From Achromobacter insolitus (GTDB lineage Bacteria; Pseudomonadota; Gammaproteobacteria; Burkholderiales; Burkholderiaceae_B), in assembly GCF_002209555.1 (NCBI RefSeq), contig NZ_NJIF01000002.1, positions 248,001 through 312,000 of the forward strand: 64,000 nucleotides of DNA, given 5' to 3'. A program made the translations under genes and the position numbers. Below the pieces are notes generated by a model. That model had not been told where the DNA came from. It was given only the letters and a program-made list of their open reading frames with translations, and made no database searches. The stretch's first letter is position 1. Each line of letters begins with the position of its first letter. Of this stretch, positions 47,901 to 56,286 are shown piece by piece.

Positions 47901-49951
47901 ATCCCCCATTGATTTCCGAGCAGGAGGAGGCGGCGTCCGATCTCGAAAGGGTGCAAGCCCAATTGGAGGAAATCGTCGCTGCGTCCGTGAGGGTGCAGGT
48001 CGCGCAGGAAAACCTGGGCCGTGCACAAGCGTTGGCGCGCGATCACATGGCAGACTCGAAGGTCCGCTTCCTGCTTCTCAGGCTGAAGGAGTCGGCGGGC
48101 CTGAACGAGGGCATGGCTGAACAGTGGGCCACGTTGCTGGAAGAATGCCCCGACGACTTCCAGATTGTCCGCTACTGCGCGACGCGCCTGGTGAAGGAAC
48201 GGAAGATCGACGAGGCTTTGGCGCTTGTCGACCGCCATCTGCCGCCTTCGACGCAGAATCCGAACCGCCTGTTCGCCCGCGCCAAGCTGCTTAGCGACAT
48301 CCGCGCCCACGAGCAGTCGGACGCGCTGTTTCGCCGGCTGATCTCGGAGAACACCGACCGCAATATGCGTGTCGAGTTCGCCAAGCGCCTGCGCAAGCGC
48401 GGTCTGCTGGCAGATGCGTTCGATGCGATTGCGCCGGTGGCGAAGCACCTGGCTCCGGGAAGCAAGGCGGCGGAATTGGCAAATGACCTGGCCAGCGACT
48501 ACGCCTTCTACCAACGTTTTGCGTCCGACGAAGAGCTGGCCGGAAGGGACGTCAGGATCTTGTCCATGAAGCATGCGATCCTGCACTTCCGCAACCGGAA
48601 GATCGTCGAGCAATCGGCTGAGAAACCGGTATCGGTAGCGTTGGTGACGGGTAGCCTGGGGCCTGGCGGCGCCGAGCGCCAGCTGACGCGGCTGGCCGGC
48701 GAGCTGACCCGTTTGGCGGAATGCCCGGAGCGCCGGCCGGCCGATGTAATCATGATGCCGAAGAAAGTCGAAGTCATGGTTAAGCAGCACACGGAACCCG
48801 CGGGCTCCACCAAGAAGCAGGGGCTGGATTTCTTCCTGCCCGTGCTGGTGAAAGCGCAGATTCCGGTCACGGAAATCAACAAGCTGCCCGCGGTTTCAGT
48901 CGCTCATCAGGCGGTTCCCGAGGGCAGCCTGAGCCGTCTGCTGGAGCAGTTGCCGCCTCCCGTTCACTATGGCGTGACCAGGCTTGCGCCGGTGCTGCGG
49001 GCGAACCCCTTTGACGTGGTGAGCCTGTGGCAGGACGGAACCTGCCTGTTTGGCGCGCTGGCCGCGCTGCTGGCGGGGGCGCCGACCATACACCTGGTGT
49101 TCCGCGGCTTGCCTCCCAACATCCGCAAGGATCGTTTCCGCGAAGAGTATCCCGAGCTGTACCAGGCCCTGGCACAGGTGCCGGGCGTGGTGTTCGTCAG
49201 CAATAGCTGCAAGGCCGCGGAAGCCTATTCGGAATGGTTGGGAATTCCGATCACGCGTTTCCACATTCTCTACAACGGCGTGCCCGATCTATCCACGGAG
49301 GCTTCGGCCACGGACGAGGAAAAGTGGAAGGCGTTCCAGGAAAGCACGAGCGATGCGACGGAGACGATCGGCGGCGTGTTTCGACTGGAGCCCGACAAAC
49401 GTCCTCAGCTATGGATAAAGCTGGCGGCGATGTATCTGAAAGAGCGGCCTCAAGCGCGCTTTGTCATCGTGGGCGATGGACGCCTTCGAGAGAACATCGA
49501 GGCGCTGGCCGAAGAGTTGAACGTGACGGGCAGGCTATTGCTGGTCGGTCTTTCCAACCATGTGGGCTATTGGTATTCGCAGATGGATGCGAGCGTCCTG
49601 CTGTCCCGCTACGAGGGCTTGCCCAACGTGCTGATTGAAGCCCAGCTCGTGGGCGTGCCGGTGATATCGACTCCCGCTGGCGGTGCTGGCGAGTGTTTTG
49701 TCGAGAACGAAACCGGCCATCTGCTCGGCTGCGTCGATCACCCGGATCTGCACGAGGCATGCGAGAAAGTCGCATCCATGGTGGATCAGGTGCGCAGCAA
49801 CGAGCAGTTGAGGGAGCACAGCCGTCACCGCGCGCAGAAGCTGTTCTCGCTGGATGCGATGCTGACCAAGTTCATGGGCTTGTGCATGCCCGTGGTGTCC
49901 GAGAACGACGAACGCATGGATATCGAACCCGTGCGCCTGATGCAAGCCTGA
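47897..49951 (+). CDS. tviE: TviE-like GT4 polysaccharide polymerase
   Basis: 684 residues. The first ~245 are helical, TPR-like; a GT4 glycosyltransferase follows, with GSLGPGGAERQL near 250, VFRGLPPNIRKDRF, ILYNGVPDLS and the E-x7-E donor motif E573-GLPNVLI-E581. In Typhi, TviE is the Vi polymerase working with TviD. This protein is about 100 residues longer than Typhi TviE, the excess at the N-terminus. Start 47897 overlaps the tviD stop (ATGA) and has AGGAGGA upstream; a frame from 47864 is less likely. Confidence 0.85.
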   Translation: MNPPLISEQEEAASDLERVQAQLEEIVAASVRVQVAQENLGRAQALARDHMADSKVRFLLLRLKESAGLNEGMAEQWATLLEECPDDFQIVRYCATRLVKERKIDEALALVDRHLPPSTQNPNRLFARAKLLSDIRAHEQSDALFRRLISENTDRNMRVEFAKRLRKRGLLADAFDAIAPVAKHLAPGSKAAELANDLASDYAFYQRFASDEELAGRDVRILSMKHAILHFRNRKIVEQSAEKPVSVALVTGSLGPGGAERQLTRLAGELTRLAECPERRPADVIMMPKKVEVMVKQHTEPAGSTKKQGLDFFLPVLVKAQIPVTEINKLPAVSVAHQAVPEGSLSRLLEQLPPPVHYGVTRLAPVLRANPFDVVSLWQDGTCLFGALAALLAGAPTIHLVFRGLPPNIRKDRFREEYPELYQALAQVPGVVFVSNSCKAAEAYSEWLGIPITRFHILYNGVPDLSTEASATDEEKWKAFQESTSDATETIGGVFRLEPDKRPQLWIKLAAMYLKERPQARFVIVGDGRLRENIEALAEELNVTGRLLLVGLSNHVGYWYSQMDASVLLSRYEGLPNVLIEAQLVGVPVISTPAGGAGECFVENETGHLLGCVDHPDLHEACEKVASMVDQVRSNEQLREHSRHRAQKLFSLDAMLTKFMGLCMPVVSENDERMDIEPVRLMQA

Positions 49952-49992
49952 TCGGCGCCCATCCGATCCCGCTGCTGAAACGAAAGGATCTT

Positions 49993-51147
49993 ATGCATAT
50001 GTACGTCCCGGGTTCAGGGCTGCGGCGCAAAGCAGCCCTGACCATGGTGGTTCTTGCCACGCTGACTCTCGCGGGGTGCCAGCTGCCCCGTTCCGGCCCG
50101 ATGTTGAGCGAGATGACGGGCGCGCACGATGACAAGGACGTCATCGTGATGCCCGCGTCGCGCGAACTGGTTCAGGCCAGCCGGGTGCCCGAAGTGGCTG
50201 ATTTTCCCGTGCGCTACCGCGACCTGACGCAGGCCGGATTCGACCGCCTGGTGCCAGGCGACGGCATCAACGTGAAGGTATGGGAGCGCGGCGGACTGGG
50301 TGTGTTCGCGGCGGACCCCTCTGGCGTGAGCGACCTGGGGAACCAGGAGATAGACCCGTCGGGGAATGTGACTTTTCCCATCCTCGGGAAATTCCACGCG
50401 GCCAATATGACGCTGGGACAACTGCATGACGCCGTTGTTGCGCGCCTGGCCAAGCTGGTCGTGGGTGCCGATGTCAGCGTGACGCGCGCGGCGGATGCGC
50501 GTGGACAAATGGTCACCGTTCAAGGCAACCTGACCAAGCCCGGCATGTATCCGATCACGCAGACTTCGCAGCGGCTGAGCAGCGCGCTGGCACAGGCCGC
50601 GCCGGTGCAGACGAACCCTGAGCAATTGGTCATCAGCCTGCGTCGCGACAATCAGGTGGCGTCGGTGCGGCTGTCGGACATTTACCGCAACCAGAACAAC
50701 GACATCCTGTTGCGCGCGGGCGATGTCATTACCGCCTACGACTCCAAGGAGTACCTGACCGTGCTGGGCGCGGCCGGCACCCAGGGGCGCGTGGCCATCA
50801 GCAAGCGCAACTACAGCGTGCTGGACGCGCTGGCGGATTCGCGCGGCCTGGACGACAAGCTGGCGGACCCGCGTTCCGTGTTCCTGTTCACGCCGGCCAA
50901 GGCTGGCGTCGAGGGCAAGCCAGACATGCTGCCCGTGGTGTACCAGTTCGACCTGACGAGGCCGGAGCAGGTGGCGTTGGCGCGCGAATTCACCGTGCAT
51001 GAAGGCCAGGCCATCTACATCTCCGACGCGCCGTTTACGCAGGTGCAGAAGGTCTTGTCGGCGTTCCGCGTCACGATGAGTGCCGGCTTTAGCGCCACGC
51101 GTGCCATCGACAGCGATTCGGGCGGCTCGTCCGGCATAAGCCAATAG
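49993..51147 (+). CDS. vexA: VexA-like outer-membrane polysaccharide export (OPX) lipoprotein
   Basis: 384 residues. Signal peptide with lipobox LAGC (lipidated Cys29), a Poly_export domain (LVPGDGINVKVWERGG ... IDPSGNVTFPILGKFHAANMTLGQL) and two SLBB-like domains (VTVQGNLTKPGMYPI; YLTVLGAAGTQGRVAI). OPX proteins form the outer-membrane exit of ABC-dependent capsules. Start 49993 follows AAAGGA; a second ATG lies two codons on (49999). It is 41 bp after tviE and 7 bp before vexB. Confidence 0.9.
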   Translation: MHMYVPGSGLRRKAALTMVVLATLTLAGCQLPRSGPMLSEMTGAHDDKDVIVMPASRELVQASRVPEVADFPVRYRDLTQAGFDRLVPGDGINVKVWERGGLGVFAADPSGVSDLGNQEIDPSGNVTFPILGKFHAANMTLGQLHDAVVARLAKLVVGADVSVTRAADARGQMVTVQGNLTKPGMYPITQTSQRLSSALAQAAPVQTNPEQLVISLRRDNQVASVRLSDIYRNQNNDILLRAGDVITAYDSKEYLTVLGAAGTQGRVAISKRNYSVLDALADSRGLDDKLADPRSVFLFTPAKAGVEGKPDMLPVVYQFDLTRPEQVALAREFTVHEGQAIYISDAPFTQVQKVLSAFRVTMSAGFSATRAIDSDSGGSSGISQ

Positions 51148-51154
51148 CGTGTCG

Positions 51155-52495
51155 ATGAGTAACGAGGACAGGATCAAAGGCTGGCGCTCGCGCCGAAAAG
51201 ACAGCAGTTATGCGGTTGGGGCCGGCGTTGCGGCCTGGCGTCTGGACCCGGCGGCACTGTTTGAAGCGAAGGCGCCGCCGGCCGTCCTGCTCAAGCCCCT
51301 GGTCGCGCGCCTGCAGGGCGAGCCGCACGACTCCGTGGCAGCCCGGCGGGCGGTGTACGACGCAGTGCAGGCCGAGCTGGACGCGGAGATCGAGCGCAGT
51401 GACGTCGACGAGACGCTGGCCGATTTTTCGCGGCGCCGCCTGCGCGTCATCGTGCGCCTGCTGGAAATGGACATCCGCGATGGCGTCGAGGTGTTCGCGC
51501 CCGGATACATGCCCGCCAAGCTGGTGGCGGAGGACGAACGGCTGGCCGCCGCGCATGCGCGGCGCGTGGAACGCAGAAAGCAGGACGAGGCGCGTGAAGC
51601 GCGTCGCCATGCTTCGCGCAACGACATTGCGCTGGAAGTCGAGGTGGCCGAGGATGAAGCCGGCGATCTTGCCATTCTGCGGGAACGCCTGCGGGATCTG
51701 CATGAAGGGCACGACCCGAGCCATTCCGTGAAGGTCCGGCCGGTCGGCCGCACGCTGTTGGCGATGTTCATCTACCAGCTGCGCGTGATGCATGGCGAGA
51801 GCCGCATCGCCCTGGTATGGGCGCTGGTAGGCCCGGTCGTGCTGCTGACGCTGATTTCGTCCCTGTACATCCTGATGGGCACGCACTACATCATGGGCAT
51901 GGACGTGCAGACATTTTCCCTGTTGGGAGCGACGACCTGGATTATGTTCCGGCAAATCGTCTTCCGGAGCAGCACTGCCTATGTGTCGGCGCGCGGCCTG
52001 CTGAACTTCCAGGGTGTTACGCCATTGATGTGCGCGCTGGTGCAGGCATTCATCTACGTGTCGGTGTATCTGGTGGTGTTCCTGGTGCTGATCAGCGCGG
52101 GCCATGCCCTGGAGCTGATCACGTTGCCGAAAAGCTGGCCGGGGTTCTTGCTCTATGTCGTACTGATGGGATGTTTCGGGGTTGCGCTGGGCGTGTTGTT
52201 CGGGTCGATTGCGACCTTCTGGCATTTCTTTCTCAGGCTGGCGCCGATCATCGAAAGATTCCTCCAGATATTTGCAGCCGTGTTCTTCGTTTCGGAGCAG
52301 TTGCCGGAGCACCTGCGCCCCTGGATGCTGTGGCTGCCGCTGGCGCATGGCATGCAGTTGCTGCGTTCGGCCTACTTCGAGGCCTACACCTCGCACGACG
52401 CGAGCCTGGGGTATTTCCTGACCTCTTTGGTTTTCTTGATGGTGATTGCGTTGGCGGCCGAGCGTCTGGCCCGTCCTAACGTGCAGCCGATGTAG
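51155..52495 (+). CDS. vexB: VexB-like capsule ABC exporter permease with N-terminal extension
   Basis: 446 residues against about 260 for VexB/KpsM. The ABC-2 permease (six helices, starting VGRTLLAMFIYQLRVMHGESR near residue 195, with VMLWGGL-free KpsM-type segments FRQIVFRSST and PWMLWLPLAHGMQLLRSAYF) is normal. Residues 1-190 are an added hydrophilic domain rich in Arg, Glu and Asp with long helices and no P-loop, so it does not supply ATPase activity. The permease moves undecaprenyl-free, lipid-terminated polysaccharide across the inner membrane. Start ATG 51155 is preferred to GTG 51149. vexC follows after 9 bp. Confidence 0.85.
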   Translation: MSNEDRIKGWRSRRKDSSYAVGAGVAAWRLDPAALFEAKAPPAVLLKPLVARLQGEPHDSVAARRAVYDAVQAELDAEIERSDVDETLADFSRRRLRVIVRLLEMDIRDGVEVFAPGYMPAKLVAEDERLAAAHARRVERRKQDEAREARRHASRNDIALEVEVAEDEAGDLAILRERLRDLHEGHDPSHSVKVRPVGRTLLAMFIYQLRVMHGESRIALVWALVGPVVLLTLISSLYILMGTHYIMGMDVQTFSLLGATTWIMFRQIVFRSSTAYVSARGLLNFQGVTPLMCALVQAFIYVSVYLVVFLVLISAGHALELITLPKSWPGFLLYVVLMGCFGVALGVLFGSIATFWHFFLRLAPIIERFLQIFAAVFFVSEQLPEHLRPWMLWLPLAHGMQLLRSAYFEAYTSHDASLGYFLTSLVFLMVIALAAERLARPNVQPM

Positions 52496-52504
52496 GGGAA
52501 AAGG

Positions 52505-53224
52505 ATGATCCATCTCAATGGCGTCACTGACGAGCCCTATGCATTCGGAAGCAGGCAAGCGCTGCTTTCGAATGTCGATCTGGAAATTCCGGTGGGGCGG
52601 TATGCGCTGCTGTCGCCCGCGCCCGAATTGCACCGGCAGATCGTCGATGTGTTGTGCGGACTGCGTCCGCCGCGCCAGGGTTTCGTCAAGCACGATGGCA
52701 ATGTGTCATGGGCGATAGGCCGTCAAGGCTTCATCCGCGGCAAGGCGAACGGCCTGAGCATGATCGATTTCGTCAGTGAAATGTATGAAATCGACGCGGA
52801 TGCCACGCATGAGCTGGTCGCCGACCTGGTCAGCGATCCCAGGACCCTGGCCAAGCCCATGGAACATTGGCCGCTGTACGCGCGGCAGGAGTTCTCTTTC
52901 GCGCTGGCGCTGGCGCCGGCGTTCGATGTCTATGTCATCGAAGGGGCCATCCCCTTCGAGCCTTGCCGTTTCACCCGCCTCTGGCTCGCCCTGTTCGAAG
53001 AAAGGCTGGTCGGCCGGACACTCATTCTTTCCAGTTATCGCCAGAATCAGTTGGCGGACTATTGCTTCAAGGGTTTGATTTATGAACGAAGCGCACTCAG
53101 CATCGAAGACGACCTCGACCAGTGCATCCGCAGGTTCCCCCCGAGACGATCAAGGAACGAATCCGGCAGCGCAGGCGACGACGTCCTCGGAGGCGGCTTC
53201 GAGGAAACCGGGTTTGGCATCTGA
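52505..53224 (+). CDS. vexC: VexC-like ABC exporter nucleotide-binding subunit, all ATPase motifs lost
   Basis: 239 residues aligning with KpsT/VexC throughout, including VLCGLRPPRQG after the P-loop and SWAIGRQGFIRG. Every catalytic motif is gone: Walker A reads LLSPAPELHRQ (residues 35-45; Lys becomes His43), the YSSGM signature reads LYARQEF (124-130), Walker B FDVYVIEG (Asp-Glu becomes Glu146-Gly147), and the H-loop Ser-His becomes Ser177-Tyr178. The frame is intact and spaced like its neighbours, so it reads as a pseudo-ATPase. The family normally ends near residue 213; the last ~26 residues overlap vexD by 143 bp in another frame. Confidence 0.8.
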   Translation: MIHLNGVTDEPYAFGSRQALLSNVDLEIPVGRYALLSPAPELHRQIVDVLCGLRPPRQGFVKHDGNVSWAIGRQGFIRGKANGLSMIDFVSEMYEIDADATHELVADLVSDPRTLAKPMEHWPLYARQEFSFALALAPAFDVYVIEGAIPFEPCRFTRLWLALFEERLVGRTLILSSYRQNQLADYCFKGLIYERSALSIEDDLDQCIRRFPPRRSRNESGSAGDDVLGGGFEETGFGI

Positions 53225-54377
53225 GAGCCGCTCGGAAATCGAACGCCGCCGCCGCGAGCGGCAATCGGCGCTGCGTGAGCGGCGCCGCCACCGCTGGATC
53301 AACGTGCTCATTGTACTGGCGCCGGTGGTGTGCGCTCTTGTCTATGTGCTCTGGTTTGCCACGCCTCGCTACGAAGCGGAGTCGCGCTTCTTCGTGCAAT
53401 CCGCCTCCGGCCAGCAAGGCGGGGGCGGCGCTGCGGCCAGCCTCCTGACCACGGGCAACGCGGGCGGGATGCTGGGGGGCTTTGTCGACGGCTGGGCGGT
53501 CGCCGACTTCCTGAAGTCGCGTGACGCCATGCAACAGCTCGACAAGAAGGTCGGCCTGCGGCAATACCTGATCCACGGTGGCATGGACCCGATGAACCAT
53601 CTGGCCGAGGATTCCAGCGAAGACGATCTGTTCCGCGCGTACCAGGCCTCGGTCAAGGTCTCTTTCAATGCCCTGGAGCAGATCGACGTGCTGCGCGTGA
53701 GCGCCTTTTCCTCGGAGGACGCCGCGCTGCTGTCCCGGGCGCTTATCGAGCTGGCGGAGAACTTCGTGAGCTCCATGAACGAGAAGGGCGTGGCCGACAA
53801 GTTGAAGGTGAGCGAGGAGGCGGTCAAGCTCGCGGAGCAGAAGGCCCTTGCCGCGCGGGAGACGCTGACGGCCTGGCGCACCACTCACGGCAATATCGAC
53901 CCCACGGCCACGGTGACCATGCTGCTGAACCTTTCCAGCCAGCTCGAAGGCGAACTGAACACCGCGCAGATCAATCTCGACAAGATCCGCGCGCTCGGCA
54001 ACAAGGACCATTTCATGCTGCGGCCCGCGGAAATGCAGGTGACGTCCCTGAAAAAGCGGATCGCGGCGGTGCGCCAACGTTTGAGCGGCGCTGGCAATAC
54101 GGAAGCAAAACAGCTCAAGTCCTACGAGGCGCTGAGGAATGCCCAGGCCTTCGCGGATTCGAACCTGACGCTGGCGCAGCAGACCTACCAGCAAGCCATG
54201 ACGGATACCCTGCGCCTGCAGCGCTACCTGTCCATCATCGCGCAGCCGGTGCCCACGGACCGCCCGAGCAGCCCGCGCACGGGCATCCTGCTGCTGCAGG
54301 CGCTGGCGCTGGGCTTTGTATTGATGTTCATCGCCCGGGTTGCGATGGCTTTGTTGAGGGGGCTGCGCCATGGTTGA
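53082..54377 (+). CDS. vexD: VexD-like polysaccharide co-polymerase / capsule export (PCP-3) protein
   Basis: 431 residues (Typhi VexD about 434). A Ser/Ala-rich cytoplasmic N-terminus and a basic stretch (IERRRRERQSALRERRRHR) precede helix 1 (INVLIVLAPVVCALVYVLWFA); the periplasmic domain begins YEAESRFFVQS and holds a long coiled coil (about 230-370); helix 2 is near the end (GILLLQALALGFVLMFIARVA). KpsE/VexD proteins bridge the ABC exporter to the OPX pore. Its first 47 codons overlap the end of vexC, and it overlaps vexE by 8 bp. Confidence 0.9.
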   Translation: MNEAHSASKTTSTSASAGSPRDDQGTNPAAQATTSSEAASRKPGLASESRSEIERRRRERQSALRERRRHRWINVLIVLAPVVCALVYVLWFATPRYEAESRFFVQSASGQQGGGGAAASLLTTGNAGGMLGGFVDGWAVADFLKSRDAMQQLDKKVGLRQYLIHGGMDPMNHLAEDSSEDDLFRAYQASVKVSFNALEQIDVLRVSAFSSEDAALLSRALIELAENFVSSMNEKGVADKLKVSEEAVKLAEQKALAARETLTAWRTTHGNIDPTATVTMLLNLSSQLEGELNTAQINLDKIRALGNKDHFMLRPAEMQVTSLKKRIAAVRQRLSGAGNTEAKQLKSYEALRNAQAFADSNLTLAQQTYQQAMTDTLRLQRYLSIIAQPVPTDRPSSPRTGILLLQALALGFVLMFIARVAMALLRGLRHG

Positions 54378-56274
54378 TGTGGCAATTGCAAATCGTCCTG
54401 CGGGCGCCGAGGCCACCGCCCGGTTGCGGGACGTGATCCAGCAGATCCATGCTTCGGCCGATCCGCTGCATGACATGCCTATGCTGGAGCCGGCGTTGCG
54501 GCAGGCCGCCGATGGCTGGCGCGATGCGCGCCGCTTGCTGGTGTCGCCCTTTGTGCGAGAAGGAAAGTTCGCGCCGGCGATCGCCGCGCTGGAGATACTC
54601 GTGGCGGTCTATCCCGCGCGCGCGGACGAACGGCGCCTGCTCGCCAGCCTGTTCGGACGCACGGAGCAGTGGGATCGCGCCATTGCCGAGGCAGATGCCG
54701 CAGCGGGCATCGAGCCCGGCAATGTGGCGCTGCATGCCGCGCGCATCCAGCTACGCGTGCAGGCCGGCCGGCCGGCCGAGGCCGCCGAGGTCGCCAGCGC
54801 GACCCGGAGCATGGCGGAGAGCGAGCCGGGCGAAGCCTATGCCTGGTTGCTGGCTTTCGTGCGCAATGGCGATGCGGCCGCTGCGGCAGGCATCGCGATG
54901 CTCCTGGATCCGCGCGAACTGCCTAACGAACGGGTGGCGACCATGGCCGTGCGCGCCTTGCTGGAAGATGCCAGGGTGGAAGCCGCCATCCAATTCGGCG
55001 CCAAGGCGTTGGATGCCGGCCTCGACTGCGCAGCCCTGCGTTCGTCCTTGGGGCTTGCGCATCTGCGGCGCGGCACCGAGGATGACCGCAAGGTGCATGC
55101 CGTGGCGCATTTCGAGGCAGGGCTGAGCGCTGCGCCCGCCGATGTAAGGCTGCTGACGCTGCATGGCGAGACCCTGTTGCGGGCGGGGCGCTATAAAGAG
55201 GCGCTTGCGCCGCTGAAGCAGGCCATCGACCTGGCGCCCGATCTGGAGCAGACGCGCGCGTTCTATGCGCGCGCGTTGCGTTACACGCAGCAGTACGATG
55301 CCGCCGCTGACCAGATGATGCATCTGTTGGAGAAATCCCCGGAAAGCCAGCTTTGGCAACGTGGAACCATCAGCGCGCTTTCCCAAGCCGGGCGCAAACA
55401 GGAGGCCGAGGCGCTGTTCGGGAAGTATGTCGCGCAGCGCGGCAAGCGGTTGCCGGCGACTTTCCAGGAGGCAATGGCGCAGCTGGAGGAGCGGCTGGAC
55501 AGCGCGCCGATTCCGCAGGCTCGCCTGGACTGGGCCTGGTCGATGCGTGGGGACACCGGCATCGACCGCGGGCAATGGGAGCGCCGCGCCCGTTGGGGAC
55601 ATCTGGTGGACCATCTGCTGTTCGATTGGCTCGAATGCCGCGAGGAAAGCGTCGAAGAGGCCATGCAGGTGCTGGGCGAACTCGACACGGGCGAACGTTT
55701 CTTTGCGCCGCTGCTGGCGGCCGGTAAGGGCGTGGTGGTCGCGACGGCGCATGTCGGTCCCATGTATGCCGGGCTGATGGCCCTGGAGCTGGTGGGTATT
55801 CCGTCACGCTGGCTGGCGACCGCGCCCAACATCGCGCAGAGCAGCTACGCCGCCGCCCTGATTTCCACCGCGGACCAGAGCGAGGCCCAAGTCGCAAAGG
55901 CCTGCATGCGCGCGCTGAGCTCGGGTTATGTGCTGTGTTTGGCCATTGACGGTGCGGCCAACCCCGCGGCGCCGCGCACTCGCTTCGAAGGGCAGGAAGT
56001 GACGTACTCCAGCTTTGCGTCCCATCTGGCGCATCGCATGGGCGTGCCCTCGGTGTTCTACGCGCCCCGCTGGGAGAATGGGCATGTGGCCTACACGCTG
56101 GAGATGCTGCCAGCGGTCCAGCCGGGCGAGGACGCCGACGCCTACTCGCAGCGTTGGCAAAAGGCCTACTTCGAACGGCTGAGAGAGCATCTGGCCGGTC
56201 CTCCAGAGAACCTGCGCCTGAGCGGAGGCATCTGGCGTCACGTGACTGCCGCCGACCGGTCGGCGCAGCAATAG
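54370..56274 (+). CDS. vexE: VexE-like acyltransferase with TPR N-terminus
   Basis: 634 residues (Typhi VexE about 659). About 330 residues of TPR-like helical repeats are followed by an LpxL/HtrB-related acyltransferase domain (VVVATAHVGPMYAGLMALEL, LCLAIDGAANPAAPRTRFEGQ, VPSVFYAPRWENG). In Typhi, VexE acylates the reducing-end sugar that anchors Vi in the outer membrane. The catalytic H-x4-D/E motif reads H461-VGPM-Y466, so the acidic partner is not at its usual place. Start overlaps vexD by 8 bp. Confidence 0.85.
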   Translation: MVDVAIANRPAGAEATARLRDVIQQIHASADPLHDMPMLEPALRQAADGWRDARRLLVSPFVREGKFAPAIAALEILVAVYPARADERRLLASLFGRTEQWDRAIAEADAAAGIEPGNVALHAARIQLRVQAGRPAEAAEVASATRSMAESEPGEAYAWLLAFVRNGDAAAAAGIAMLLDPRELPNERVATMAVRALLEDARVEAAIQFGAKALDAGLDCAALRSSLGLAHLRRGTEDDRKVHAVAHFEAGLSAAPADVRLLTLHGETLLRAGRYKEALAPLKQAIDLAPDLEQTRAFYARALRYTQQYDAAADQMMHLLEKSPESQLWQRGTISALSQAGRKQEAEALFGKYVAQRGKRLPATFQEAMAQLEERLDSAPIPQARLDWAWSMRGDTGIDRGQWERRARWGHLVDHLLFDWLECREESVEEAMQVLGELDTGERFFAPLLAAGKGVVVATAHVGPMYAGLMALELVGIPSRWLATAPNIAQSSYAAALISTADQSEAQVAKACMRALSSGYVLCLAIDGAANPAAPRTRFEGQEVTYSSFASHLAHRMGVPSVFYAPRWENGHVAYTLEMLPAVQPGEDADAYSQRWQKAYFERLREHLAGPPENLRLSGGIWRHVTAADRSAQQ

Positions 56275-56286
56275 GAGCGATTGCCG

